From Hippophae tibetana (lineage: Eukaryota; Streptophyta; Magnoliopsida; Rosales; Elaeagnaceae): a stretch of DNA of 64,000 nt. Positions 23,914-34,443 of the stretch are shown one piece after another. Positions within the stretch are counted from its first letter, which is position 1. Every line of letters starts with the position of its first letter. The notes under the pieces were generated by a model, which was given only the letters and a program-made list of their open reading frames with translations, ran no database searches and was not told the DNA's origin. The position numbers were made by a program, and so were the translations under genes. The DNA lies in NCBI GenBank assembly GCA_037013495.1, contig CM072812.1, positions 39,553,001 through 39,617,000 of the forward strand, read 5' to 3'.

Positions 23914-23999
23914 CTCGGTTCCATATACTAGGGAGAAAAGGGTCTGTTATCAGCACGATACCTCATATTTGGGGTGTGATAGCCAAATATAGATACATA

Positions 24000-24955
24000 A
24001 TCTCTCCTAGTAGTGGGCTGACTAGGATAGGGGGATTACTAAGGTATTTTTTGATTTCTTCAAAGGCCGTGTTTCAATCCTTATTCCAAAAGGTAGTTTT
24101 GTTCTTTTTTAGCATCTTGAAAAAGGGCATACACTTGTCTGTGCATTTAACAATGAATATGCTCAACGCTCATATCCTCCCATTCAGTTGTTGTATACCC
24201 CTGATACTACTGGGTGGTTTCAAGTTCACCAGTGCCTATATTTTGTCAAGATTGGTCTCGATTTCTCTTGTAGATACGAGGTACCCTAGGAATTTTCCTA
24301 CAACCATACCAAAAATGCATTTTTGGGGTTAAATTTCATGTCATACCTATGTATCACCTCGAATATCTTCTATAGGTCTCTAATATGGTTTAGGGGTTTA
24401 GCTAACTTAACACCATGTCATCAATGTATGCTTCCAGGTTCCTAAACAATTGCCTTTTGAACATTTTATTGATGAGTAGTTGATATATTATGCCCGGATT
24501 TTTCAATCCAAATGGAATTCTCGTGTAGCAGAATGTTCCTTATTCAGTTATGAAAGAATTTTTTTTTCATCTTCAGGGTGCATTTTGAGGAAGCAGTCTT
24601 TGAGGCATGCCTCATTTAGATCAATGAAGGCTATGCATATGCGAGATGCTCCACATGGATTTTTTACTAGTACCAAATTTGAGAGCCATGAGGGATACTT
24701 GACTTCTCTAATGACCCTCGCCTCCTTGAGGGAAGCTACATGTTGTTTCATTGCCTCATTTTTCTCTCTAGGGAACTTTCCTTTCCACTGTTGAATAGGT
24801 CTAGCTTCTGTGTTGACGTTTAGCTGGTGGGTTAGGGCTAGTGGATCAATTCTTGATATGTTCATAAGGGTCCATGCAAAGATGTTTGTATTATATTTTA
24901 GAAATAATGAGAGTTTCTCCTCGAGCTCTGTTGTTAAGTCATCTCTAATTTTCAC
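24000..24955 (-). pseudogene. Tat reverse transcriptase fragment
   Basis: 24,955-24,548 reads MKIRDDLTTELEEKLSLFLK, NIFAWTLMNISRIDPLALTHQLNV, KFPREKNEAMKQHVASLKEARVIREVKYPSWLSNLVLVK, then ICIAFIDLNEACLKDCF. These are the N-terminal fingers of a Tat RT. Downstream, NLEAYIDDMVLS-like text near 24,440-24,400 gives the catalytic box (YIDD), followed by palm text to about 24,000 with frame changes. RT copies the element RNA into DNA; this copy is broken. Confidence 0.85.
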
Positions 24956-25085
24956 AGGGTGGCCCTTTCACTCCTTATCTTTTGGGAAGTCTTTTACCTT
25001 ATTCAGAAAAAAAATGACCTTGTTATGCTTTTATTCCTTGGTCTCTCGATGAATGCTATTTGGGGGTAGTTCCTTTCATTGTGGC

Positions 25086-25776
25086 TTATAACAATGCCTG
25101 GCATTTTCTTGATCTTTTATCACCTCTTCGGGGCCTACAATCGTAGGAAATTTGAATACCTAGTTTAAGATGGATGAGAATGCTTTCATGTTGTGTATTC
25201 AGGTTCTTCTGAGGATGACATTGTAATGTGTTAGGGCATCGATGATGACATAATTGGTCATTATTATTACCCCTTTTGAAATGTTGAACGTGCATCACTG
25301 GATCCTTCATCCCAAAATAGTCAGAAAATTTAGGAGCATTTAACTTGGGTGGATGTTCATCATTTTTTATTGCATCCGAGAAGGGGGAGATGTACAATGG
25401 TTCGAAATCTCTATCCACCTTGTAGGGGGCTTTTCCCTTTTTCCTATTTGTCACTTGCTACTTTCAAGGCCTCCTCATCAGGATGAGCCGAGATAGAGAG
25501 GGGATTTCTCTCAACCTCATGCTCAATAAATTTGAGTTCAGATTGACCGTGTCTCGTTGCCTCTCCGTTAGTTGGTTCGTTAATAGGATTTTATGGGATC
25601 CTTCCCTCTGTATAAGATCGCAGAGCTCTATTTTCTCTTTGGATTTTTTCGAGCTCTTTCCTTAGCTCGAGAGGCTGACGAGATAACTCTTGATAGAGGG
25701 CGTTGTCTTCTGTCCTAGCCTCATTGGTGGTCGGTGGTGTGTTTTCTTGAGTAGCCATTGTTTTGAGATCAATCAA
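25086..25776 (-). pseudogene. Tat gag fragment
   Basis: Starts MIDLKTMATQENTPPTTNEA at 25,776 with a Glu/Leu-rich helix (LRKELEKIQRENRALRSYTE). After a frame change, 25,454-25,086 reads FEPLYISPFSDAIKNDEHPP, LNAPKFSDYFGMKDPVMHVQ, the usual start of the Tat gag core. The remaining core and any zinc knuckle are lost or scrambled before RT begins near 24,955. Confidence 0.78.
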
Positions 25777-25917
25777 ATTTGACCATCTTTTAGACCGAGT
25801 TATAGTCCTAATTTTTGGAGTTATGAGTAGTGTGTGATGGACCTTCCTAATTTCTCTCTTGGATCGAGGTGAGTCCCTATAGGATATAGGGTCAGAAACT
25901 TATGATTGATCTCAGAT

Positions 25918-25943
25918 TCTAAGCCCCACGGTGGGTTCCAAAA
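25918..25943 (-). other. Candidate primer-binding site of the Tat element
   Basis: On the minus strand, directly after the LTR end (CAAACA), the sequence reads TTTTGGAACCCACCGTGGGG. It starts with TGG as a primer-binding site should. I could not name the tRNA from the sequence alone. Confidence 0.45.
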
Positions 25944-26379
25944 TGTTTGGACTCAATATCTTATAGAGAGAGATTAGATAGATATAATTGCAAAAGGATG
26001 AATGTGTGGATCCTTATGAGGGTTCCATCTATTTATAGCACATTTATAAATACATGTATTAGTTATACAATTTGTACACATAACTATGTGTCAGGAGGGC
26101 ATAATTAGCCTAAAGTATAATAAGTTAGGGAACGAGGTCGAGTTTGCTCATGTTGCTATTGGACTCGGTCTTACTCAGTACTTGAGCAACAATTAGGCTC
26201 GGTCTTACTCAATGCTCGAACTACTGTTGGGATCGGTCTTACTTAGGGCTCGAGCTACAGTTGAGCTCGATCTGTACCATGGGTGGGATGTCTAGGGTAC
26301 TTCATCTTTCATCTTGGACTGGACTTGGCTTGGGTAGTTTATAAGGTCCAGTCTTTGGGTCGGTCTAGATGTCCAAACA
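25944..26379 (-). repeat. 5' LTR of the Tat-like element
   Basis: Matches 18,757-19,207, has the TGTTTGG/CCAAACA ends, and abuts the candidate primer site at 25,943 and the target duplication AGGTG at 26,380-26,384. Confidence 0.92.
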
Positions 26380-26440
26380 AGGTGCATTTGCTTTAAAAGA
26401 AAAGACATGATTGACCATGATTAGCCTGACCATATGGTGT
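26380..26440 (-). pseudogene. LINE reverse transcriptase remnant, upstream part
   Basis: Removing the Tat element and one AGGTG joins 18,756 to 26,385. The minus-strand text then runs continuously into the RT thumb frame seen at 18,225-18,756. The left limit of the LINE is uncertain because the sequence soon loses recognisable coding content. Confidence 0.5.
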
Positions 26441-27000
26441 ACTTGTTAAGTACATCTAACAAGTTGCTAACTTCACAAGAATTAGCTCTACAAAAGAGTA
26501 ACAAATAATGAGGTTATAATATATGATTAATAGCAATTGAGCTATTGGATAATTTAATGCCATGAATTTTTTTTCTTTAACTTTTCTATTCATAAAAAAT
26601 CTTAAAGTACTCCATGAAATTTTTTAGTTACGAATATAATTAATTAGAAAGGATGAATAGGTAATTCTTCCAATTATTACTAACTAAAAAATCACAAGTG
26701 ACCAAACATGTAATCATGTGTAAATAGTATAAAGTGAAAATAAATAAGAACTTGGCACACGATATTGTAGGTGGAAACATCCTAGGTCACAACAATGACC
26801 TAAGAAGAAAACCACTAGTCCACCAAAATACCTAGCAACCAGACATGCAATCTTATGTAAATAATATAAAGCAAAAATAAATAAGAACTTGACACATAAT
26901 ATTTTAAGTGGAAACAACCTAGACCACAACAATGACCAAAAAGGAAAACCAATGGTCCACTAGACTACCTAATTATCTACTATGAAAATATGTTCAATTA
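26441..27000. repeat. Segment with a two-copy tandem repeat of about 136 bp
   Basis: 26,700-26,833 and 26,837-26,970 are diverged copies. Both contain 'aaataaataagaactt' and a 'cacaacaatgacc' word, then 'gtccac(c/t)a'. The segment lies between the LINE remnant and the SIRE 3' LTR and may be an older LTR fragment. No gene seen. Confidence 0.7.
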
Positions 27001-28006
27001 TGAGGTCAGGACTCAAACTGCACTCTAAGATAATTCCCACAAGTAACCTACGTACAAGCCTCCCCTTTCTTTTAAAATCTCCATAAGTAAGGTGTTCAGA
27101 TTCCAATGAAATTGAGTCACACGATTTATCAACCTCGTTTAGCTGGAACATGAAATGTTAGCACAAAAACAAAAAGTACAATATGTGTCCTTGAGTGGAT
27201 TAAACAATGAATAATTCTAGATAAATGATTTGACAGAATAATAGATAAACCAAAATCACTAGCAAACCCTAGAACAAATGATTAAGCACAATATCACAAA
27301 TAATATAGGCTTGTTAATGTATCAAACACAACCAAAACATCTTTGATAGATTAACTAATGAAAAAAAACAAAGCATAATAGCTTTTTCAAAATTGATTTA
27401 GAGATAGAGTATAAGTTGCAAAAGTTAATTCGATTATGGTTAATGAATTGTATGCTTTTGGGTTTTTTAAATAGAAATTGTTGATGCCTTAGTGATAACT
27501 CTATTTTATATAGTTATTTTCACCTATTTTATTAATTATAATTGCTATGTTCTTAATGTTTTTAGTTAATTTTCGATGAATAAATTAGTATTTATTGTTT
27601 TTTATATTTTTTAATAAAAATTAAATAATTTGTATCGAAAATGTACTTAATTGCAAATTTGTGTCCAAAAATATAATTTCAAATAAAAGAGTGTTTAATT
27701 ACAATTTATAAAAGTAGAAAATATAATTTAAATTTAAATCGGGCTTAATTTTAATTATTAAAAGTTTAAAAATTTAATTTAAATTAGAAAATGGCTAAAT
27801 TGTAATTAAAGAAATTTGAAAATGTAATTTGAAATAAATTTGTGGGTCAAAATGCAATTAAGAAAGTTTAATTTTCTGCGCAAGTGAGAAGCACCACGCG
27901 CCATGAACCATGCGCGAAACGTGGACGGTCTGATCAAAGAAGAAATGGTTGAGATTCGCGCGTCTAGATCACGCCCGACCAAATCGGGTGGGTACAGATT
28001 CTGTTT

Positions 28007-28397
28007 CACGTGGCTCGGCGCCCAAGTGGGGCCCACCTGCCGAGCAGGTGGGACCCACGTGTCTGACGTGTCCAGCCGCTGTCCCCCACGTACGCGCGCC
28101 TCTGATCCCGTGCGCTGATCTCTGCGTGCAACCAGATTTTTAGCTAATCAAATGATGCCACGTGTCCGCACTAATCCTTGAAGCTAATCAGAAGATGCCA
28201 CGTATCCCACTCTATTTTAAAACCAATCATGTTATGCCACGTGGCATGTTACGATGAGCGCAAAAGCGTAGGATCACACCCGTGTGCAGCCGTTGTCTAC
28301 CGTGCAACAATCTATCGTGCGCCCGTTTCCCGCAGCCAGTGAAATGCTGCCACGTGTCCACTTTTAATCTTTTCACCGAATCAGACGTTGACACGTG
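28007..28397 (+). promoter_or_regulatory. Array of six CACGTG G-boxes with CCAAT-like words
   Basis: CACGTG occurs at 28,007, 28,056, 28,159, 28,238, 28,351 and 28,392, several in CCACGTGTCC or CACGTGGC contexts, which are ABRE/G-box forms. CCAATCA lies at 28,222. The array is upstream of the TATA box at 28,575. The related LTRs share several sites. In plants such sites bind bZIP and bHLH factors; activity here is inferred. Confidence 0.7.
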
Positions 28398-28574
28398 GCA
28401 TGCATTTTGAATTAAAAAGGTTGAACGGCTCTCTGTCGCTACGCGTGATTTCAATTAATATTTTCGATATCGAATATCGATACCCGTGATATTATTTTTC
28501 GATACAAATTTTTATGTGTTTTTATAAAAAAAATAAAATAAAAAATGTATTATTTTAGATGTATTATTTTTAGA

Positions 28575-28582
28575 TATAAATA
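28575..28582 (+). promoter_or_regulatory. TATA box of Athila solo LTR 1
   Basis: TATAAATA in the LTR, about 180 bp downstream of the G-box array, with a good match at the same place in solo LTR 2 (45,636-45,643). Transcription would start about 30 bp downstream. Confidence 0.7.
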
Positions 28583-29903
28583 GGAGATAAGACGATAGAG
28601 TAAAATTTTTTTTTGAGTTTTGGAGAGTTTAGTTTTGGAGATTATTTTGTGTTGCTCGGGTTTGGACTGCAGAACACGCAGAAGCCATTTTTTGGCTTTT
28701 GTTGTGTTCTGTGTGTGCCAAATATTTCTTCTAAGTTTTGTTTTAATTTTCCTTCTTCTTCATCTTATTTTTCTGTATCTGTTGTAATTTTTATTTTAAT
28801 TTTATGAAGTAATTTAATTTTTCTAGGGTTGCATTTGATCTTAATTTATTAAGCTTTTATTTTAATTATTTTTGATAGATTTATAAGACGCTCGATTTGT
28901 TCGTTCTATTTTGTGCTTAATGCTTTTTGATTATTTACGAATCTTATCAAAACGATCTGTGGCACATAAATAATCTTGGAAGAGGCATTTGTGTGTATAT
29001 TACTCGTAAATAGAAAGACATGTATGATGAAGGATAGGAATATACCCTAATTGTATGTGTGGCCATTTGAGAACTTAGAACGTAATGAATCTTGGTGAAT
29101 TTAATTCTCATAGGAATATAGTGAATTAATTTAACGAGGTGTGTTTGTACGGAGCTCGGAAGAGATGTATGAATAAAATTAGAAGTTTTCGGTTGACAAA
29201 TTAAATGTACTAAAAAAATATAAATCAAAAGAAAATAATATGATTTGAGTTGATTAATTTAGTGAAAAATTGCAATCCTAGATTTCTTTTAATTTGTTTT
29301 AACTATTTTCTTAAATTTGTTCCAATCAACGATCGTTTTGAATAAAATCACAGAGAGATAATTTTAGTATTCAACAAACTATAGTAATAAATCTCCGTGG
29401 GAACGATAACTTACTTATCAAATTTTATTACTTGTGACCGTGTATGCTTGTACGTTTTTATGTGTTAAAAAACACACAACACTTAGGCCAAAGGTCTATT
29501 ACTATTCTATCTATAATATGAGTTAAAAGAGCTTTAAAGAATGAGGAAAATATTAAAATAAAATAATTTTCTTGAGTAAAAAATTAAGTTTAAAGTTGAA
29601 ACCCTCGTTGCTTGATCAATCTAAGTTGAGCTTGATCGATCGAACCAAACGGTCAATCGATCAAAACCATTTTTGATCAATCCAAGGAATGATCAAAAGA
29701 TGATCAATCGATCTAAATAAATCTCAATGAATCTAGGGTGTTAAAAATAAAACCCTAGACTAGGTAGATTGAATGACATCCATTCTTGATCGATCCAGTC
29801 TTCGATTGATCGAGCCCTAAACTTTGACTTGAATAGTATTCTTAAAGGACTCTCTTAAAAAAGAAATTACATTTAGACATTTTTTTCATAAATATTGCCA
29901 ACA

Positions 29904-31249
29904 CTTATAGACCTTACAATCTCTTCCCTTTGGCATATTCATGTGACAAAACCTCTTCCTCCATGCATAATACTCATAATAAAAATGACATAGTGGAACT
30001 ATCCTATAATCCGGTGAAACCATCTTAATTGAACTTTGTAGCTCATTTGTACATTTATATGGAACTCATCTCAAAACAATCATTGTTCATTAGTTCAGTA
30101 TATAAAGCACTAGATAAGTGAAGAACCAATGAGTAAACAACATATAGGAAATTTTAAAAGCTACTCCCTCTAATTTAATTCTCCAAAGAAAATTTTAAAT
30201 TAACCATCCTCTTTTTGTAGGTTTTCAATTAATGCTCGATAATTTTCTCCCTCTTTTTATCATATGAATAAATGATACAAAGAAAAGGTAAAGATATTTC
30301 TTTTTAATTGAGGGTAGTAGAATGAGCTAAACATGACAACACGAGAACAAATAAATGAGAAAATTACTTTTTGTTGAAAGTGTGACTATTCATTAACAAT
30401 ATAAACATATGTAAACAAGACATACAAGTATACTAATACATATAATAATATATCCACAGTCAACAAGAGTGAGATGAATACCGAAACTACACTAGTATAT
30501 CAATTAGTTCATTTATGATTAGTTATGAAATATTTAAAGAAAAGATCATCACCTATCATAAATTTTACTAACCAAGAGAGAACTTAGTTAACCTTTTTTT
30601 TGTATTCCCTCTCATCAGTTATTATATTTTTTTCTTATGAAGGATTGTTTTTTTTCTTTTTGCATAACCATTTATGGCTCTCTCTTTTTATGCATGCAAT
30701 TACTTTTATGTTTTTCGTTTTTCCTTTAATTTTTATTTGGTGAAGGAATTATGCATAAGCCAAAAGACCTAGCATGATGACTTTCACACTAGTTGTGGGG
30801 TATCCCTTTTCACTCTCTACGGTAGCTTCACATCACAGTAGATAACCCTCTTAAAACTAGGTGTCTCTCTATAGCAACATTAAAAAAGTGAAAAACAGAA
30901 TTCAATGGTAATTTAGTAATCATGGTTATCTCAAGCCCTGAAATCTCACAATGTCAATCATAAACTTCAAGCATGACATACTTATGTATCCAGTGAATGT
31001 GTGAGTAGGTTCATGTTGATATCGATCATTAGATGTGAAAAACATGTAATTGCATAAATCACAATATTCATTTACATAATGTATATTGATAAATATGAAG
31101 ATAGTATGTAATGTTCGAGTCAATGTTAAGGTAATCTACTTTCCTCCTTTTATTGTTTTATAAGAAACAAACAAACGAAGAATCAAAAAAATTACTAAAG
31201 AAAATTTAATCAATAGTGCATATTCCTAAGGAACTTCTAAGATATTTAA
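29904..31249 (-). other. SIRE 3' region between RNase H and 3' LTR, no ORF kept
   Basis: SIRE elements often carry an extra, sometimes envelope-like, ORF here. No long frame remains on the minus strand; the longest open stretch (30,926-31,123, 65 codons) is not recognisable. The purine-rich 'ccaaagggaagagattgt' (minus) just above 29,903 is the likely polypurine tract. Confidence 0.55.
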
Positions 31250-32318
31250 ATCTTTGGGTATTAAGTATCTTAGTGAATAAATATGCTAATTGTCTTTCAA
31301 TAGGCACAAACTCAAGGGATAAAACTTTGTCTTCTACTAATTTCCAAATAAAATGATGTCTCTATGTTTTGTTCAAGAATGTAGAACATGATTTTTGGAG
31401 ATATATACAACACTATAGTGTTATCACAGTGAAGAGGAATTATAACTTGTTCAAAACCGTATTCCTTAAGCATGTTCTTCATCCACATAAGATGTGTGCA
31501 AAAGCTTCCAGAAACAATGTATTTTTCCTCTACAGTAGATAATGAGATAGAGTCATGTTTCTTTCTATGCCAAGATACAAGATTGTTGCCAATATAGAAA
31601 CATCCATGTGAAGTTTTTTTTCTTATATCTTGATTTTTTGACCAATTTGCATTTGTATATCCATTAATTTCACATGTAGTATCATTAGTGAACCAAATAC
31701 CAAAGTTTGCAATTCTAGAGATATACGTAATGATCCTTTTGACATGTTCAATATGTGATTCCTTAGGATCTCATTAATAACGGGCACAAACACCAGCACT
31801 AAAATGAATATCAGGCTTACTTGCAATGAGGTACAACAAGCTTCCTATCAAGTTTCTATATAGCGTTTGATCAATGCTTTTATATAGGGGGTCTTAAATT
31901 CTTACTTGTCTCAAGTTCAAATTTCTTAATTAGATTACATGCATACTTGATTTGATAAATAAAGATATCATTATTTTATTGTTTAATTTACAAACCAAGA
32001 TAATATTGGAACTCATCCATCATAGATATTTCAAATTCACTAGCCATTATGTTCACAAAATCTTTGATAAGAGAATTGGATGTTGACCCCAAAACTATGT
32101 CATCGATAAATACTTGAGCAATGAATATATCCTATTTGGTCCTTGCAATAAAAATAGTCTTATCAACTCCCTCTCAAGAAAATCTCTTGTCCAAAAGGTA
32201 AGCTGAAATTCTCTCATACCAAGCTCTAGGTCTAGTTACCATGCTTGCATTTGGATCACTAATGATGTTTTCAACTATGTGGTTTTTGGAAATATATGTT
32301 TGTCTCTAAATTTGAGTG
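31250..32318 (-). pseudogene. SIRE RT C-terminus and RNase H
   Basis: Near 32,250 the text is SDPNASMVTRPRAWYERISAYLL. The RT box reads F-I-D-D-I at about 32,110. GLQVKQ-like text follows near 31,990, then RNase H: NLIGSLLYLIASKPDIHFSAGVCARY, ANWSKNQDIRKKTSHGCFYIGNNLVSWHRKKHDSISLSTVEEKYI, then CDNTIVLYISPKIM. The catalytic CDN is retained, but stops and shifts abound. RT N-terminal text is missing next to the Athila insertion at 32,324, probably an internal deletion that predates it. Confidence 0.88.
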
Positions 32319-32323
32319 TTATG

Positions 32324-34216
32324 TGATAACTATATTTTATATAGTTATTTTCACCTATTTTATTAATTATAATTGCTATGTTCTTAATGATTTAGTTAAT
32401 TTTCGATGAATAAATTAGTATTTACTGTTTTTTATATTTTTTAATAAAAATTAAATAATTTGAATCGAAAACGTACTTAATTACAAATTTGTGTCCAAAA
32501 ATATAATTTCAAATAAAAGAGTGTTTAATTGCAATTTATAAAAGTTGAAAATATAATTTAAATTTAAATCGGGCTTAATTTTAATTATTAAAAGTTTAAA
32601 ATTTTAATTTAAATTAGAAAAGAGCTAAACTGTAATTAAAAAAAAGTTGAAAATATAATTTGAAATAAATTTGTGGGTCAAAATGCAATTAAGAAATGTA
32701 TTTTTCTGTGCAGGTGAGAAGAACCACGCGCCATACACCACGCGCGAAACGTTGACCGTCCGATCAAAGAAGAAACGACTGAGATTCGCGCGTCCAGATC
32801 ACACCCGATAGTATCGCGTGGGCGTAGATTCTGTTTCACGTGGCTCGGTACCCGAGTGGGGCCCACTGGACGCGCATACTAGCGTGCAGGGTGGGACCCA
32901 TATGTCGGCTGCGTATAATTTCCCCGAGGCGCATCGCTCACCGTTGGATCACTTTAACGGTCCAGATTGACGCACGTGGATCCAGCTGTCGCGCACCGAG
33001 CCGCTCTTCGAAAAAATCACGTGCGTTGCGCTCTATCGTTTCTCCATGAGCCCGACCTTCCCGTCCAATGAAACGCTGCCACGTGTCTCTGAATTGCTTG
33101 TAGCAAATCACATGGCGACACGTGGCATGCGTAGAAGAAAAAAAATTCAGAAACGCGCAAAATTGTTTTCACGCATGATTTTTTTTATTTCCCCCATTTA
33201 TTTTTGTTCCCCACTAATATAAAAAATAATAATAATATCTCTCTCAAAGTTTTGAAGGATTTTTCCAATTCTCTAATTTTTCAATTATTCCCTCTTAAGA
33301 AGTTTTCATTTTTCCTCTCTACGTGTCTCTTTTACACGCAGAACATTTTATTTTGACATTTTTTGTTGTGTATTATCTTAGGAAAATTACAAAGAAAGAG
33401 GTTGACGAAGAAGAAGGAAATGGAAGAAATTATTTTTCATTGAGGAATCATGAAAGAGTTTCTCCTAACTCATTTTCTTTTAATTTTTGTTTCTCTGCAA
33501 TGTTTTATTTTTGTGGTGTTTTAATTTTAATTTCTGCTATGAAGTAATCTATTTGTTCTAGGATTGCAGTGTTACGTAAATTATGAAACCTGAATTAATT
33601 ATTTTTGAATGATTTGTGGAACTGTTTTAAGTTGTTTATTTTACCTGCTTTAAATGCTTTTAATTATCAGAAGATTAATTAAATGATATGTGGCACTTAA
33701 ATAAACTTGAAAAAGGAATTTCTGTGTGTTGCTCGGGATAAAATAACGTGTATACATACGGGATAGAAATATACTTTTATTGTATGTGTAACTTTTTGAG
33801 AACTCAGAACTTAATAAATCTGGTTGAAATTAATTCTTATAGGAATATAGTGAATCATTTTAACTGGATGTGTATGTATGGAGCTTGAAAGAGATATATG
33901 GATAAATTAGGAGTTCTTGGTTAATAACTTAAAACATGAGAGCATAAATCAAGAGAGAATAAAATATTCAAGTGAATTAATTTGGGTAAACTGCAATCCT
34001 AGAATTTTCATAAAAATTGTTAAAAAGAAACAAAATTATTGATTAAGTCAAACTGCATAAAATTATTGATTGTTTGAATAAAATTAGGTTTAAATAATTT
34101 TAGTAATTAACAAGAGTTGGTAACATTTATCTGTGGGAACGATAATTTATTTATCATATTATTACTTGTGATCTTGTATACTTGCACGTTTTTTGTGTGT
34201 TGTAAAACACACAACA
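32324..34216 (+). repeat. 5' LTR of the Athila element
   Basis: 1,893 bp. Four CACGTG words lie between 32,837 and 33,122, and a TATA-like 'taatataaaaaa' lies near 33,213. It pairs with 41,299-43,267, and aligns with the two solo LTRs at the 5' and 3' ends more than in the GC-rich middle. Confidence 0.95.
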
Positions 34217-34222
34217 AGTTTT

Positions 34223-34240
34223 TGGCGCCGTTGCCGGGGA
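34223..34240 (+). promoter_or_regulatory. Primer-binding site, complementary to tRNA-Asp 3' end
   Basis: TGGCGCCGTTGCCGGGGA, six bases after the LTR end. It is an exact complement of the plant tRNA-Asp(GUC) 3' end as I know it, the primer used by Athila-type elements. Confidence 0.93.
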
Positions 34241-34443
34241 TTTTGTTTTACCATTTTCATTGTTGATAATAATTTCAATTAATCTGATTTTAGTTCAAAA
34301 AAAAATTTTAATATTTGGTTTTATTGCTTACTGTTATTTTCTTAGATTTGTGTGTTTATTTATGTTTTTTTTTATTTTTTATTTTTATTAGATCTATTTA
34401 TTTCTTATTTCTTGTTAGATTTTTGGATTAAGGGAAACGTTGT

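Larger units (their letters stand above)
18757..26379 (-). mobile_element. Tat/Grande-like Ty3/gypsy element with internal deletion and antisense region
   Basis: LTRs at 25,944-26,379 (5' for the element) and 18,757-19,207 (3') start TGTTTGGAC and end GTCCAAACA, and a perfect duplication AGGTG (18,752-18,756, 26,380-26,384) flanks them. On the minus strand the order is gag, RT N-terminus, a gap, integrase C-terminus, tandem repeat, 3' LTR. The plus strand between repeat and 3' LTR carries an antisense coding region, an arrangement known from some Tat-lineage elements. RNase H and the integrase core are missing. It lies in the LINE remnant. Confidence 0.92.
27493..29481 (+). repeat. Athila-type solo LTR (copy 1), 1,989 bp
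   Basis: Starts TGATAACT, ends ACACAACA, flanked by perfect CTTAG duplications (27,488-27,492; 29,482-29,486), with no internal element: a product of LTR-LTR recombination. It matches 44,544-46,522 closely and 32,324-34,216 more loosely. It contains a GC-rich half with CACGTG words, a TATA box and a hairpin of ACACGCAGAA and TTCTGTGTGT near 28,672-28,718. Confidence 0.95.
27001..29903 (-). repeat. SIRE 3' LTR, split by a solo LTR
   Basis: The LTR starts TGTTGGCAATA at 29,903 (minus), just after the purine-rich 'gggaagagattgtaagg', and ends near 27,001. Without the solo LTR and one target copy it is about 909 bp. 29,610-29,820 contains about eleven GATC words in TGATCAATC/TGATCGATC contexts. 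Confidence 0.75.

Noticed and set aside
27903..28143. Overlapping open stretches at the GC-rich part of solo LTR 1
   Set aside because: Composition effect in an LTR. Not conserved as protein between copies.
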